A stretch of 64,000 nt of DNA from an uncultured Litoreibacter sp. (GCF_947487515.1 NZ_CANKWO010000001.1:124001-188000), one strand, 5' to 3'. Numbered from the stretch's first letter, positions 38,591-47,700 are shown. A program made the numbers and translations. The notes: generated from the letters alone by a model not told the origin.

Positions 38591-40351
38591 TTACACCATG
38601 ACCGCACCAGAGGACCCAATGGCGTCTTCGCCGGTGTCCTCGCCCATCAACATCTCATTATGCGGGGCGCCTGAGGGGATCATCGGGTAGCAGTTTTCGT
38701 GCTTCTCAACGCCGCAATCAAAGACCACGGGGCCGTCAAACTTGATCATCTCCATGATCGCGTCATCCAGATCGGACGGGTCTGTGCATTTGATGCCTTT
38801 TGCTCCGAACGCCTGCGCCAAAACAACGAAGTCGGGCAGGGCTTCGGACCATGAATGGCTGTAGCGGTTGCCATGGAGCAGTTGCTGCCACTGGCGGACC
38901 ATGCCCAAGCGCTCGTTGTTCAAGATGAACTGCTTGATCGGCAGGTTATACTGACGTGCGGTGCCCATTTCTTGCATATTCATCAACCAAGAGGCCTCAC
39001 CAGCCACGTTGATCACCAAAGCATCGGGATGAGCCACTTGCACACCCACAGAGGCAGGCAGACCGTAGCCCATCGTGCCCAAGCCGCCAGAGGTCATCCA
39101 GTGGTTCGGCTCCTCAAAACCCAAATACTGAGCGGCCCACATTTGGTGCTGCCCGACCTCGGTGGTGATGAAACGGTCTTTGCGATCTTTGGTCAGGGCT
39201 TCCAACCGCTGCAACGCATATTGCGGCTTGATGATGGTTTCAGAGTTTTTGTAAGAAAGGCAACGCTTTGCGCGCCATTCTTCAATCTTCTTCGACCATT
39301 TGGCCAAGCCTTCTTTATCTGTCTTGCGACCACGGGATTTCCAGATGCGCAACAGGTCTTCCAACACATGGGCGACATCCCCGACAATCGGCACATCCAC
39401 ATGGATGATCTTATTGATCGACGAGGGGTCAATATCGATATGCGCCTTCTTCGAGTGGGGTGAAAACGCGTCAACGCGACCAGTGATCCGGTCATCAAAG
39501 CGTGCCCCGATGTTGATCATCAGGTCGCAATCATGCATCGCCATATTGGCTTCATATAGCCCGTGCATGCCCAACATACCCAGCCATTGCGGGCCGGACG
39601 CAGGGTAGGCACCCAATCCCATCAGCGTCGAGGTTACCGGAAATCCGGTTTCTTTGGCCAGCTCACGCAGCAAAGCCGTTGCACTGTCACCTGAGTTGAT
39701 CACCCCGCCGCCGGTATACAGGATCGGGCGCTCGGCCTTTTCCATCAGCTCGGCCAATTCGGTGATGCGCTCAATGTCGCCCTTTACCTTAGGGGAATAA
39801 TGCTTGGTGTGGGCTTCCTTCTTCGGGGTGTAGGTCCCTTTGGCGAATTGCACATCCTTTGGAATATCGATCAACACCGGACCCGGGCGGCCACTGGTGG
39901 CCACGTGGAACGCCTGATGGATCACGTCAGACAGCTGGTCGGTATCCTTTACCAGCCAGTTGTGCTTGGAACAGGGGCGCGTGATGCCAACTGTATCCGC
40001 CTCTTGGAAGGCGTCATTGCCGATCATGAATGTCGGAACCTGACCGGTCAAAACGATCATCGGGATGCTGTCCAAAAGGGCATCCGTCATACCCGTTACG
40101 GCATTCGTGGCCCCGGGGCCGGAGGTCACAAGAACAACACCGGGCTTGCCGGTGGAGCGTGCGTAGCCTTCGGCGGCATGTGTGGCGCCTTGCTCGTGGC
40201 GCACAAGGATGTGGTTGATCTTGGATTGCTGAAAAATCTCGTCGTAAATCGGTAGAACAGCGCCACCGGGGTATCCGAATACTGTGTCCACGCCTTGATC
40301 AATCAGGGCTTGAACCACCATCTCCGCGCCGGTCATTTGCTTGTTTGCCAT
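38591..40351 (-). CDS. ilvB: Acetolactate synthase large (catalytic) subunit
   Basis: 586 residues of a ThDP enzyme: VFGYPGGAVLPIYDEI, the catalytic Glu in VRHEQGATHAAEGYARS, and the ThDP/Mg motif around VINVAGEASWLMNMQEM. In typical enzymes this last stretch reads GDGSF; here it is GEASW. First committed step of branched-chain amino acid synthesis. The ATG at 40351 follows AAGGACAG; 13 codons open upstream are within the leader. Expression is probably set by the leader-peptide attenuator just upstream. Confidence 0.95.
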   Translation of the reverse strand: MANKQMTGAEMVVQALIDQGVDTVFGYPGGAVLPIYDEIFQQSKINHILVRHEQGATHAAEGYARSTGKPGVVLVTSGPGATNAVTGMTDALLDSIPMIVLTGQVPTFMIGNDAFQEADTVGITRPCSKHNWLVKDTDQLSDVIHQAFHVATSGRPGPVLIDIPKDVQFAKGTYTPKKEAHTKHYSPKVKGDIERITELAELMEKAERPILYTGGGVINSGDSATALLRELAKETGFPVTSTLMGLGAYPASGPQWLGMLGMHGLYEANMAMHDCDLMINIGARFDDRITGRVDAFSPHSKKAHIDIDPSSINKIIHVDVPIVGDVAHVLEDLLRIWKSRGRKTDKEGLAKWSKKIEEWRAKRCLSYKNSETIIKPQYALQRLEALTKDRKDRFITTEVGQHQMWAAQYLGFEEPNHWMTSGGLGTMGYGLPASVGVQVAHPDALVINVAGEASWLMNMQEMGTARQYNLPIKQFILNNERLGMVRQWQQLLHGNRYSHSWSEALPDFVVLAQAFGAKGIKCTDPSDLDDAIMEMIKFDGPVVFDCGVEKHENCYPMIPSGAPHNEMLMGEDTGEDAIGSSGAVMV

Positions 40352-40390
40352 CGTGCTGTCCTTAACTAATCCGTCTTTACATCTGCTCAC

Positions 40391-40417
40391 AAAAAAGCCC
40401 CCGATCTTGGCGGGGGC
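40391..40417 (-). terminator. Attenuator terminator of the ilvB operon
   Basis: Read on the minus strand, GCCCCC (40417-40412) pairs with GGGGGC (40402-40397), followed by six T. It lies 40 nt before the ilvB ATG and 25 nt after the leader-peptide stop, so it would end transcription before the structural genes unless the antiterminator forms. Confidence 0.88.
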
Positions 40418-40459
40418 GCATGGTTCCTATTATGGAGTGTCGCTATCGACCCATGCACC
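40415..40459 (-). promoter_or_regulatory. Antiterminator pairing of the ilvB leader
   Basis: Minus-strand GGTGCATGG (40459-40451, inside the leader peptide's last codons) can pair with CCATGCGCC (40423-40415) with eight Watson-Crick pairs and one G-U. The second arm uses three bases of the terminator's 5' arm, so the two structures exclude each other. Confidence 0.7.
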
Positions 40460-40490
40460 GTTTGACTAGAATGACGACTACATCGGCCAT
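40443..40490 (-). CDS. ilv leader peptide (attenuation control)
   Basis: A 15-residue frame MADVVVILVKRCMGR ending in TAG. Residues 4-9 (VVVILV) are all branched-chain, exactly the amino acids the operon makes. AAGGAG at 40498-40503 lies 7 nt before the ATG. A ribosome stalled on these codons for lack of charged tRNA would leave the GGTGCATGG segment free to form the antiterminator. The position between a promoter-like element and a T-tailed hairpin fits the classic ilv/leu leader design. Confidence 0.85.
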   Translation of the reverse strand: MADVVVILVKRCMGR

Positions 40491-40518
40491 GCCGCTGCTC
40501 CTTCGTGAGTATTTGGTG

Positions 40519-40546
40519 ACATTACCAGTCGATTCAGGGGGGTCAA
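40519..40546 (-). promoter_or_regulatory. Candidate promoter of the ilv leader
   Basis: Minus-strand TTGACC (40541-40546), a 16-nt spacer and TAATGT (40519-40524). Initiation about 7 nt downstream would give a short 5' end before the leader's ribosome site. Confidence 0.6.
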
Positions 40547-40647
40547 CAGGCAATCGGGTGAATTTTATGTCTCTGGACGTATTTATCTTGTATTTATGTT
40601 GCGCCAAACCGCAAAATGACGACATGAAGCAAAATTGGAGGGCTGAA

Positions 40648-41040
40648 ATGGCCGAAATGCCCCAAATCACACCCTTCGTTATGTGTGCCGACCTGAAGGA
40701 AGAGATCGCGTTCTTTGAAAACCGGCTGGGATTCACTACCGGATTTGTGGCGCAAGACGGGTTTGGATATGCGTTTCTTCGGCGTGATAACGTGGCTGTC
40801 CGACTGCTGACGAAACAAGCGAACCTACACGACGAGAGGCGCCAGCAGATGGTTTATATTGACGTCGACGACGTGGATGCGCTGTGGGCGGAGCTTGAGC
40901 CAAGGCTCGCCGATCTGCCAGAGGGACGGATGCGCGCGCCGTTTAACCAGACGTATAATCAACGCGAGTTTCACGTGATTGACGAAGGGGCTTGCCTTTT
41001 GATGTTTGGCATGGCCCATCCTTACCCAGATTACAACTAA
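40648..41040 (+). CDS. VOC (glyoxalase/bleomycin-resistance fold) family protein
   Basis: 130 residues, MAEMPQITPFVMCADLKEEIAFFENRLGF and two beta-alpha-beta modules as in VOC proteins. TTGGAGGG precedes the ATG at 40648, which decides the start; the frame is open further up but runs into the ilv leader region. Function is not predictable. It is followed 9 nt later by the two Lin0512 genes. Confidence 0.8.
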   Translation: MAEMPQITPFVMCADLKEEIAFFENRLGFTTGFVAQDGFGYAFLRRDNVAVRLLTKQANLHDERRQQMVYIDVDDVDALWAELEPRLADLPEGRMRAPFNQTYNQREFHVIDEGACLLMFGMAHPYPDYN

Positions 41041-41049
41041 GAGAGAACC

Positions 41050-41397
41050 ATGGCAAAAACACGCATGATTCACGAGTTCGGCATGGGGACATCGCTGCGC
41101 AGGCGCGACTATACCGAAGCCGCGTCGCGCGCCATTCGCGATGCGCTTTGGCATAATTCCGTAAGTCTGGCCGAGGCTTTCGGGTTCGAGAAATCCGACA
41201 TGATTATTGATGTGGAGATCGGCGCACAGATGCCGGACGCAGTTGATACTGATGCTCTTTTGGAGATTTTCCCATATGGCCAACCTTCCATTACAGTCAC
41301 CCATGGCGGCCTTGATATACCCAAGCCTGATGGCTCTGGGGTGACGGTGGTGGTCAATGCGGCGATTGTGGTCAGCTTCGATATGGAGGCCGCATGA
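41050..41397 (+). CDS. Lin0512 family protein, first copy
   Basis: 115 residues: HEFGMGTSLRRRDYTEAASRAIRDAL, then VEIGAQMPDAVD and THGGLDIPKP. The small family (Lin0512) has no known function. It overlaps the second copy by 4 nt. A separate short protein that may pair with it. Confidence 0.8.
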   Translation: MAKTRMIHEFGMGTSLRRRDYTEAASRAIRDALWHNSVSLAEAFGFEKSDMIIDVEIGAQMPDAVDTDALLEIFPYGQPSITVTHGGLDIPKPDGSGVTVVVNAAIVVSFDMEAA

Positions 41398-41765
41398 TGG
41401 AGCACCGCATTATTTTGGAAATGGGGACGGGCAATGACCTCTATGGTCAGGATTACACCAAAGCCGCCAAGCGGGCGATACAGGATGCTTTGCATCACTC
41501 CTCAATCGTGATGTTCAAATCGCTCAACATTCCACATGAAGACATGCGCGTTCAGGTCACGATCGCCGTACAAAAGCCCGAGCTTTTGGACATCGAAGCG
41601 CTCACTGCAGAATTGCCGCGGGGCAGGGCGCAGGTCACCGGAGTGTTGGGAGGACTGGATGTTCATGACAGCGACAACGACCAAACCCATGTGATCGCCA
41701 CGGCTGCAATTGAGGCTTTCGTGCCAATAGACGCCTCGAAGTGGACGTTATCAACGTCAAGCTAA
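41394..41765 (+). CDS. Lin0512 family protein, second copy
   Basis: 123 residues, MEHRIILEMGTGNDLYGQDYTKAAKRAIQDAL, paralogous to the gene directly upstream. The second ATG (41397) is an alternative start. The pair may form a heteromer, a common reason for coupled tandem paralogues. Confidence 0.8.
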   Translation: MMEHRIILEMGTGNDLYGQDYTKAAKRAIQDALHHSSIVMFKSLNIPHEDMRVQVTIAVQKPELLDIEALTAELPRGRAQVTGVLGGLDVHDSDNDQTHVIATAAIEAFVPIDASKWTLSTSS

Positions 41766-41815
41766 GGCTCGGCTTGATGTGATTTAGAAATTGAATAGCC
41801 AACAAAGAGGTCACC

Positions 41816-42334
41816 ATGCCCACCCCAAAACCCGAAGCCGGACACATTCTTGAACCCTTGACCTTTCCTAAACTTGGAGGCGGTGATCTGACAGTTGGCG
41901 GGCCAAGCGAACGCTGGACGCTGCTAGTTGTCTACCGCGGCAAACATTGCCCCAAGTGCAAGACCTATCTCAACATATTAGAGGGCATGCGCGACCAATG
42001 GGACGATGCGGGCTTTGAGATTGCAGTGGTTTCCGCCGATCCGCTTGAGAAAGCCTCCGCAGATGCCGCAGAATTTGGCTGGGGGTTCGATTTGGGCTAC
42101 GGCCTGACCGAAGACCAGATGGCCTCCCTTGGGCTATATGTCTCGGAGCCCCTGTCGGCAGCCGAGACATATAGCCGGTTTGCGGAGCCGGGGACATTCG
42201 TTCTTCGCCCCGATGGCAGCTTGCTGCTGGTTGCAATTTCAAACGGGCCAGCTGCGCGACCGGATCTTCCGGTTCTGCTGGACGGTATGATCTTCACCAA
42301 AGAGAACGACCGCCCCCCGCGAGGCACTGTTTAG
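41816..42334 (+). CDS. AhpC/TSA-like redoxin
   Basis: 172 residues with a thioredoxin-type fold and a CPKC motif in YRGKHCPKCKTY. Position and spacing suggest a thiol peroxidase- or peroxiredoxin-like role. It follows the Lin0512 pair by 50 nt and is closed by a 12-bp hairpin. Confidence 0.8.
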   Translation: MPTPKPEAGHILEPLTFPKLGGGDLTVGGPSERWTLLVVYRGKHCPKCKTYLNILEGMRDQWDDAGFEIAVVSADPLEKASADAAEFGWGFDLGYGLTEDQMASLGLYVSEPLSAAETYSRFAEPGTFVLRPDGSLLLVAISNGPAARPDLPVLLDGMIFTKENDRPPRGTV

Positions 42335-42360
42335 AACGCCCCCCCAGCTGATCCACCAGA

Positions 42361-42391
42361 TGCGCACCGCCCGACGTTTGGGCGGTGCGCA
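42361..42391. terminator. Bidirectional terminator hairpin
   Basis: TGCGCACCGCCC (42361-42372) pairs perfectly with GGGCGGTGCGCA (42380-42391) over a 7-nt loop, between the redoxin stop and the broken PepSY gene, which converge. Confidence 0.72.
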
Positions 42392-42403
42392 ATTCATTTC
42401 AGC

Positions 42404-43790
42404 CTAGGTCAGGACGCGCCGAATTTTTGGCAAGCGCGACAAGATCAATACATCCAAGCTCAGCACTGCCAGAAGCGCCAGTCCAGCCAATGGAAACGCC
42501 ATTGAAACGGCCAGCCCAACCACAACCGCGCCTTGCCACAACGGAAGTTCTTTCGGCAGTGGCGGGGCCGACAGGCGGCCTGCGCGCGACGGGCGACGCT
42601 TCCACCAAAGCACCAGCGAGCTGACGCAAAGGAACAAGACCGAAAGGCAGACGATGGTGTTGCCAGCACGCTCCATAGCCCCAAGGTTCCCATATGCAAT
42701 GCAATGCCAACCGCCATTGCCTTGCCCGCCAGCGAGTAATCCGCATAGCGCACATCCGCGAGTATTTTGCCGCTATACTGATCGACGTGAACCGTGCGGT
42801 CGGACATCGGATCAGTGCTATCGGTATTCATGGAGTCGCGGCTGAGCGTCCAGACACCCGACTCGCCTTTCGGGACATTGAGCTGATATCGCCCGTCAAA
42901 ACCAATGGATCGCGCAAGGGCATCGATTGTGTCCATTGTCACCACTCCCGTCGTCACACCAGTGGACCCCGCATCGCTGCCCGAGGCAGGCATCGGTGTT
43001 TGCTCCAACGCCCATGGCACCTCGCGCTGGTCATGGTTCATGCTGGCATGTATGTCTTTGGACAAGGGAACGTCAGACCACTTTTGCGCGGGAAACTGGC
43101 TCCAAGCTTGCACAAACTTGCCGCCCCAAACGCCGGCCCACGCAAGACCAGAGATCAAGAACAGCACCAGAAAGAAGGACAACCAAATGCCGACAACCCC
43201 GTGAAGCGATTTCCACATCGCCCGACCTTGGCCGAAACGCGGGATCAACGCCATGCGCCAGCCGGATTGGCGAGGCCACCACATATACAATCCCGTGGCG
43301 ACAAGAACCAAAGACAAAGACGCCGCGACTTCGATCATCCGGTCACCGGTCACCCCGAGCATCAGGTCGCTATGGATAGCATCTGCAAAGTCGTACCAGC
43401 CGGTGCGGCGCGGGTAGGTTTCGATCACGGTTGCTGTGTAGGGGTCCACCGCGACCATTGTGGCTTCGCCGTCGTGATCAACACGAAACAAGGCGGCGAC
43501 ATCGGGCGTTCTGGGGGCGACTATTGCTTCAATGTGCCATCAGCTATGGCGGCCACTGCGGCGTCAGCCTGCATTGATACGGGTGTCAAACTCTCTTGGA
43601 GGGTGACTTCGGTGCGCTCTCCGTCGCGCCCGTCAATCCACGCGATCCATAGCATCAACATGCCGGTGATCGCCAAAATGGCCAAAAAGGGGATCACGAA
43701 TAATCCAGTGTAGAAATGCCACCGCCACGCGGCGAAATAGAGTTTATTGACGCTGCCCGCAGGCGGCGTGTTGCTGTCTTGAATTGTCAT
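42404..43790 (-). pseudogene. PepSY-associated TM (PiuB/iron-uptake type) gene broken by two frameshifts
   Basis: Three frames together make one PepSY-TM protein. Frame A: MTIQDSNTPP..WRWHFYTGLFVIPFLAIL to ADGTLKQ-stop (43790-43521). Frame B resumes at about 43540 (IEAIVAPRTPDVAALFRVDHDG) through LHMGTLGLWSVLA. Frame C continues NTIVCLSVLFLCVSSLVLWWKRRP to 42404. Each junction needs one extra base to repair, so two single-base losses. The full chain has the family's TM and PepSY segments. Either an inactivated gene or sequencing errors at short base repeats. Confidence 0.8.
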
Positions 43791-43863
43791 CTGATGGCTC
43801 CAAGCCGATGTGCCCCGCCTATAATTTAGGGGGGAGATAGAGGTTGATTTCGAAAGAGGGAGA

Positions 43864-44232
43864 TCAGGCTTGGAGAGGGGGCGCGCGTGACAGGCGGTTC
43901 GGATCAAGCGAGGTGGAGTTTCTGAGCAATTTGGCGACAAACGACAGTTTGCGCGTTTGACCAGTGACGACTTCGGGCAAACATGAAGAATGGCCCACAT
44001 CAATCATGGAAGCGTTTAGCCGGCAGGTCTCGCATTTGACGAGATGGGGTTGGTTTGGATCACCATTCGCCCCGCAAATGTCACTCAGAACACCCCCATT
44101 GGCCAGATAAAGCGCAAGCTCCGGTGACTGTGGGCTTTGGCCATTGTTATGCGTAAAGCCGGAGCTCGCGAAGGCAATGATCAGCGCAAGCGTCGTCAGC
44201 AGTCGGCCAAATATGGACAATTGGAATCGCAT
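43864..44232 (-). CDS. Small secreted protein, possibly DUF2946-like
   Basis: 122 residues from the ATG at 44232 (MRFQLSIFGRLL), with a hydrophobic signal segment (about 5-25) and a CETCRLNAS motif. The open frame goes to a GTG at 44259. Small secreted Cys proteins next to PepSY and metal-uptake genes are common and often DUF2946; similarity here is weak. It lies upstream of the broken PepSY gene in the same direction. Confidence 0.55.
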   Translation of the reverse strand: MRFQLSIFGRLLTTLALIIAFASSGFTHNNGQSPQSPELALYLANGGVLSDICGANGDPNQPHLVKCETCRLNASMIDVGHSSCLPEVVTGQTRKLSFVAKLLRNSTSLDPNRLSRAPPLQA

Positions 44233-44305
44233 AAGCCGATCGATAGGCGAAAACACCACGCAGGGCGAGAGGACAGATTGCGCCGGTCGACGGAAACCAG
44301 TTCAG

Positions 44306-44950
44306 CTAGAATTCGACGCCCGTTCCCTGCAAGACCCCATGCTCCATCGCATAGCGTGTCAGCCCAGCAGTGGAGCTAATACCCAGCTTTCGTTTGACGT
44401 TTTTGCGATGGGTTTCAACGGTATGGACCGAAATCTCCAGCTCCATCGCGACCTCTTTGTTGGACTTTCCTTGCGCCAGTTGCAGCAAGATCGTTTGCTC
44501 GCGGGCGGTCAGGGATTCGCGCCCGTCACGGCTTTTGGGATTAAGCGACGCGGAGGCCCCGTTGCACAAGAATGTCTCGCCGCGCATGACAGCTTGAATA
44601 GCGTCATATATCTTTTCTGTCGGGACATCCTTTAGCAAATACCCCCGCGCACCATGCGCCATCGCGGTCGAGACATATTCCGGTGCATCATGCATGGAGA
44701 GGATCAAGATGCGGATATCGGGGTTCTGCTCCAACAGTATCTCGGTCGCGGAGAGCCCGCCCAATGTGGGCATGTTTAGATCCAACAAGATCACATCAGG
44801 GGACAACTCGGCCACGCGGTCTACGATCTGCTGACCGTTGCACAGCTTGTCCAACACCTCGATGTCGTCATAGCTGCTGAGAATGGCGCAAATACCGTCG
44901 GCGACCATCGGGTGGTCATCGACAACGACCACTTTTACTACATCATTCAT
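44306..44950 (-). CDS. NarL/FixJ-type response regulator
   Basis: 214 residues. Receiver domain with acidic DD at 11-12 (VVVVDDHPMVADG), phospho-acceptor Asp in DVILLDLNMPTLGG, and Lys in YLLKDVP. The C-terminal LuxR-type helix-turn-helix is SLTAREQTILLQLAQGKSNKEVAMELEISVHTVETHRKNVKRKLG. Coupled to the kinase gene by an ATGA overlap. The likely target is the TRAP operon behind it. Confidence 0.93.
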   Translation of the reverse strand: MNDVVKVVVVDDHPMVADGICAILSSYDDIEVLDKLCNGQQIVDRVAELSPDVILLDLNMPTLGGLSATEILLEQNPDIRILILSMHDAPEYVSTAMAHGARGYLLKDVPTEKIYDAIQAVMRGETFLCNGASASLNPKSRDGRESLTAREQTILLQLAQGKSNKEVAMELEISVHTVETHRKNVKRKLGISSTAGLTRYAMEHGVLQGTGVEF

Positions 44951-46392
44951 GCGGATTTCCTCAAGTTACGGCCTTCGGTGGTGGAATTGCCCTTAATGGA
45001 CAGCAGGTGGTTGAGCGGCACAGATGCCTCAATGATGGTTCCACTGGCGTTGGACGTGATTTTCAGCGTCCCATTGAGTTGATCCAGCCGTTCTTGCATA
45101 TTGCGCAGCCCAAGCCCACCAATGGCTTCGTTGGATTTTTGGTCGGACAGGCCCACACCATTGTCTTGAACTCTCATTGTTGCGCCATTGCGGTGGCTGA
45201 AGACATCGATGGAGACATGCGTGGCCTTTGCGTGGCGCTCGGTGTTGGTGAGGGCCTCTTGCGCGATGCGGTACAGCGCGATCTTGGCATCCTCATCCAG
45301 CAGGTTTCGGAACACAATTGTCTTGAATTCTGTTTCGATCTTCGTGCGGCGGGAAAACTCGTCGATAAGCGACTTGAGGGCGGCTCCCAGTCCCAAATCA
45401 TCCAAAATGCCCGGTCTTAGATCTGCCGAGATGCGGCGCACCTCGTGAATCGTATCATTGAGCCCCGCAATCCCCTTATCCAAACTGTCGGACGCCATGG
45501 TATCCCCTCCGACAACACGTTTGCGCGCAAGCTCCAACGTGTAGCGGATGCCAATGAGCAACTGGCTGACACTGTCGTGCAATTCACGGGCCACACGCCC
45601 GCGTTCTTCTTCTTGGGTATCGATAATGCGCTCGGTCAATGCGCGCAGTTTGACATCGGCCAAGCGCCGTTCGTGCAAGTTCAGCAAGACGCCCGCAACA
45701 AAGACCGCGGTCAATGCAAGGATGGCAATCAACACGATGTAGACAAAGGTCTTGTGTATGCGCGCTTGGGTTTCCGCCTCGGCGGCCGCAACGGTGCTGA
45801 GAACATCATCGATGAAAATCCCCGTGCCAAGCGCCCATTTCCAATCTTGCAAGCCGACCACATAGGTCACCATGCGCGCATTTGCATTGGTGGTGGGCTT
45901 TGCCCAATCATAGGTGTGATAGCCGCCGCCCGAGCGCGCAGTGTCGATGATCGTATCCACAACCGGAACACCGTTGACGTCCTGAAGGCCTTTCCAATTC
46001 TTGCCGATCAAAAAGGTCTGGCGAGGCGACACCAAGTTGTTCCCGTCATAGTCATACACAAAGAAGAACCCTTCTTGGCCATAGATCATGGCGCTTAGAA
46101 TTTGGGTCACTGCCAGTTTGGCCTCTTCGTCATCGGGGGCGGCATTGCCATAGATCGAGCCAATGGCGGTGCGGGCAAGCGAGAGGTAGTTTTTCAGCTC
46201 GGCGCGTTTGGCCTCGATAAGCTGGAACTTCAAGGCGCGGATTTCACCTTCGGCCAGCTGCCTGGACTGGATCGTCACCACGATCGATATCGCCGCCACG
46301 GCCAGCACAAGGGGCAGGGCCGTGAGCAAGAAAATCTTTTGGCGATAGGTCAACGCGATACGCGACCAGATGTTTTGCCAGCGGTTCGACAT
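44947..46392 (-). CDS. Histidine kinase with extracellular cache domain
   Basis: 481 residues. TM1 at about 13-33, a periplasmic cache-type sensor (about 40-200, with YGQEGFFFVYDYDGNNLVSPRQ and GYHTYDWAKP), TM2 near 220-240, then HisKA_3 (RELHDSVSQLL) and an ATPase domain (DNGVGL, GGLGLRNMQERL). The ATG at 46392 follows AGGAG; the frame is open upstream but lacks a site. Sensor is of the small-organic-acid type, which fits a neighbouring TRAP transporter. Confidence 0.92.
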   Translation of the reverse strand: MSNRWQNIWSRIALTYRQKIFLLTALPLVLAVAAISIVVTIQSRQLAEGEIRALKFQLIEAKRAELKNYLSLARTAIGSIYGNAAPDDEEAKLAVTQILSAMIYGQEGFFFVYDYDGNNLVSPRQTFLIGKNWKGLQDVNGVPVVDTIIDTARSGGGYHTYDWAKPTTNANARMVTYVVGLQDWKWALGTGIFIDDVLSTVAAAEAETQARIHKTFVYIVLIAILALTAVFVAGVLLNLHERRLADVKLRALTERIIDTQEEERGRVARELHDSVSQLLIGIRYTLELARKRVVGGDTMASDSLDKGIAGLNDTIHEVRRISADLRPGILDDLGLGAALKSLIDEFSRRTKIETEFKTIVFRNLLDEDAKIALYRIAQEALTNTERHAKATHVSIDVFSHRNGATMRVQDNGVGLSDQKSNEAIGGLGLRNMQERLDQLNGTLKITSNASGTIIEASVPLNHLLSIKGNSTTEGRNLRKSA

Positions 46393-46489
46393 GAGTTTAC
46401 CGCTCCTCCCTGCGGCGGCGACCATAGGATGCGTCAGCATTTTTGGGGCGTCAATGCGACGTCGCGGCCCGATTTGGTTAAAGTTTTTC

Positions 46490-46519
46490 ACCAATCTACC
46501 CAGCGGTGGGTATTTTGGT
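46490..46519. promoter_or_regulatory. Inverted repeat with NarL-type 7-2-7 core upstream of the TRAP operon
   Basis: TACCCAG (46497-46503), CG, GTGGGTA (46506-46512) is a 7-2-7 near-palindrome like NarL heptamer sites (TACYNMT). Outer ACCAA (46490) and TTGGT (46515) extend it. It lies 96-125 nt upstream of the TRAP binding-protein ATG and is also upstream of the kinase gene. Confidence 0.65.
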
Positions 46520-46614
46520 TCTCAATTTCCATGCGTAAAGTCCCCACACTTGAAACGATCTATCGAGTCGCGGGGAGAACTCCGCCTTGATGATACCTTT
46601 GGGAGGAGACACAA

Positions 46615-47700
46615 ATGGATCGTCGTTCTTTTTTGAAAACATCCGCACTTGGCGGCACCGCCGCTGCAGCCACAACAACGCTCGCAGCACCAGCTTACGC
46701 GCAGGGCAAACGCACCCTGACGATGGTAACAACTTGGGGCCGCGGCCTTGCGGGCGTGTTTGATGCGGCTCAGCACGCAGCAGACAACATCACAGCAATG
46801 TCCGACGGCAGCCTGACCGTAGACATCAAAGCTGCTGGCGAATTGGTTGGTGCATTCGAAGTGTTCGACGCTGTGACCTCCGGTCAAGCTGACATGTACC
46901 ACGGCGCAGACTATTACTTTGTAGGCCAGCACCCTGGGTATGCCTTCTTCACATCGGTCCCATTCGGTATGACCGCGCAAGAGCTGGCAAACTGGTACTA
47001 CCATGGCAATGGCGCAGCAATGCACGACGAGTTGGGCGAAATCTTCGGCCTGAAATCCTTCCTCGCAGGTAACACTGGCGCACAAGCTGGCGGTTGGTTC
47101 CGTAAAGAAATCAACGGTCCAGAAGACTTCAACGGTCTGAAGTTCCGTATGCCAGGTCTGGGCGGCAAAGCCCTTGGTAAACTCGGCGCATCCGTGCAGA
47201 ACTTGCCAGGTTCCGAAGTGTACCAAGCCTTGGCATCCGGCGCGATTGACGGCACCGAGTGGATCGGCCCATGGGCGGATGAGAAAGCTGGTTTCCAAGA
47301 GATCACAAAGACTTACTACACGTCCGGCTTCCACGAGCCAGGTGCGGGCTTGTCGATTGCGACAAACCGCGAGGTCTTCGACTCGCTGTCTCCTGCGCAT
47401 CAGAAGATCATCGAAGTGGCGTCTGCTGAAACCCACCAGTGGAACCTTGCACAATACCTGAACAACAACGGTTCTGCGTTGCAACGTCTGCAATCTGCTG
47501 GTGTGAAAACGCTGGAATTCCCAGACAGCGTTTGGGATGCCTTCGGTAAAGCGTCGAATGAAGTTCACGCTGAAAACATGGGCGACGAGCTGTATAAGAA
47601 GATCTTCGATGACTATACCGCATCGATGAAAGCGTCTTCTGCTTGGATCCAAAAATCCGAAAGCACCTACCGTGGTCAGCGCGATCGCGTGAACGGGTAA
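46615..47700 (+). CDS. TRAP transporter periplasmic binding protein (TakP/DctP type), Tat signal
   Basis: 361 residues. A twin-arginine signal (DRRSFLK) is followed by a DctP-like fold. Segments TLTMVTTWGRGL, FHEPGAGLSIATNREVFDSL and the QALASGAIDGTEWIGPW specificity-helix region resemble TakP, the alpha-keto-acid binder of Rhodobacter sphaeroides. It probably binds a carboxylate. GGGAGG precedes the ATG. Two hairpins follow the stop, before the membrane subunits. Confidence 0.93.
   Translation: MDRRSFLKTSALGGTAAAATTTLAAPAYAQGKRTLTMVTTWGRGLAGVFDAAQHAADNITAMSDGSLTVDIKAAGELVGAFEVFDAVTSGQADMYHGADYYFVGQHPGYAFFTSVPFGMTAQELANWYYHGNGAAMHDELGEIFGLKSFLAGNTGAQAGGWFRKEINGPEDFNGLKFRMPGLGGKALGKLGASVQNLPGSEVYQALASGAIDGTEWIGPWADEKAGFQEITKTYYTSGFHEPGAGLSIATNREVFDSLSPAHQKIIEVASAETHQWNLAQYLNNNGSALQRLQSAGVKTLEFPDSVWDAFGKASNEVHAENMGDELYKKIFDDYTASMKASSAWIQKSESTYRGQRDRVNG

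Noticed and set aside
42694-43713. A 339-codon plus-strand frame opposite the broken PepSY gene
   Set aside because: Its protein is His/Arg-rich low-quality sequence, while the minus strand, once two frameshifts are repaired, gives a clear PepSY-TM protein.
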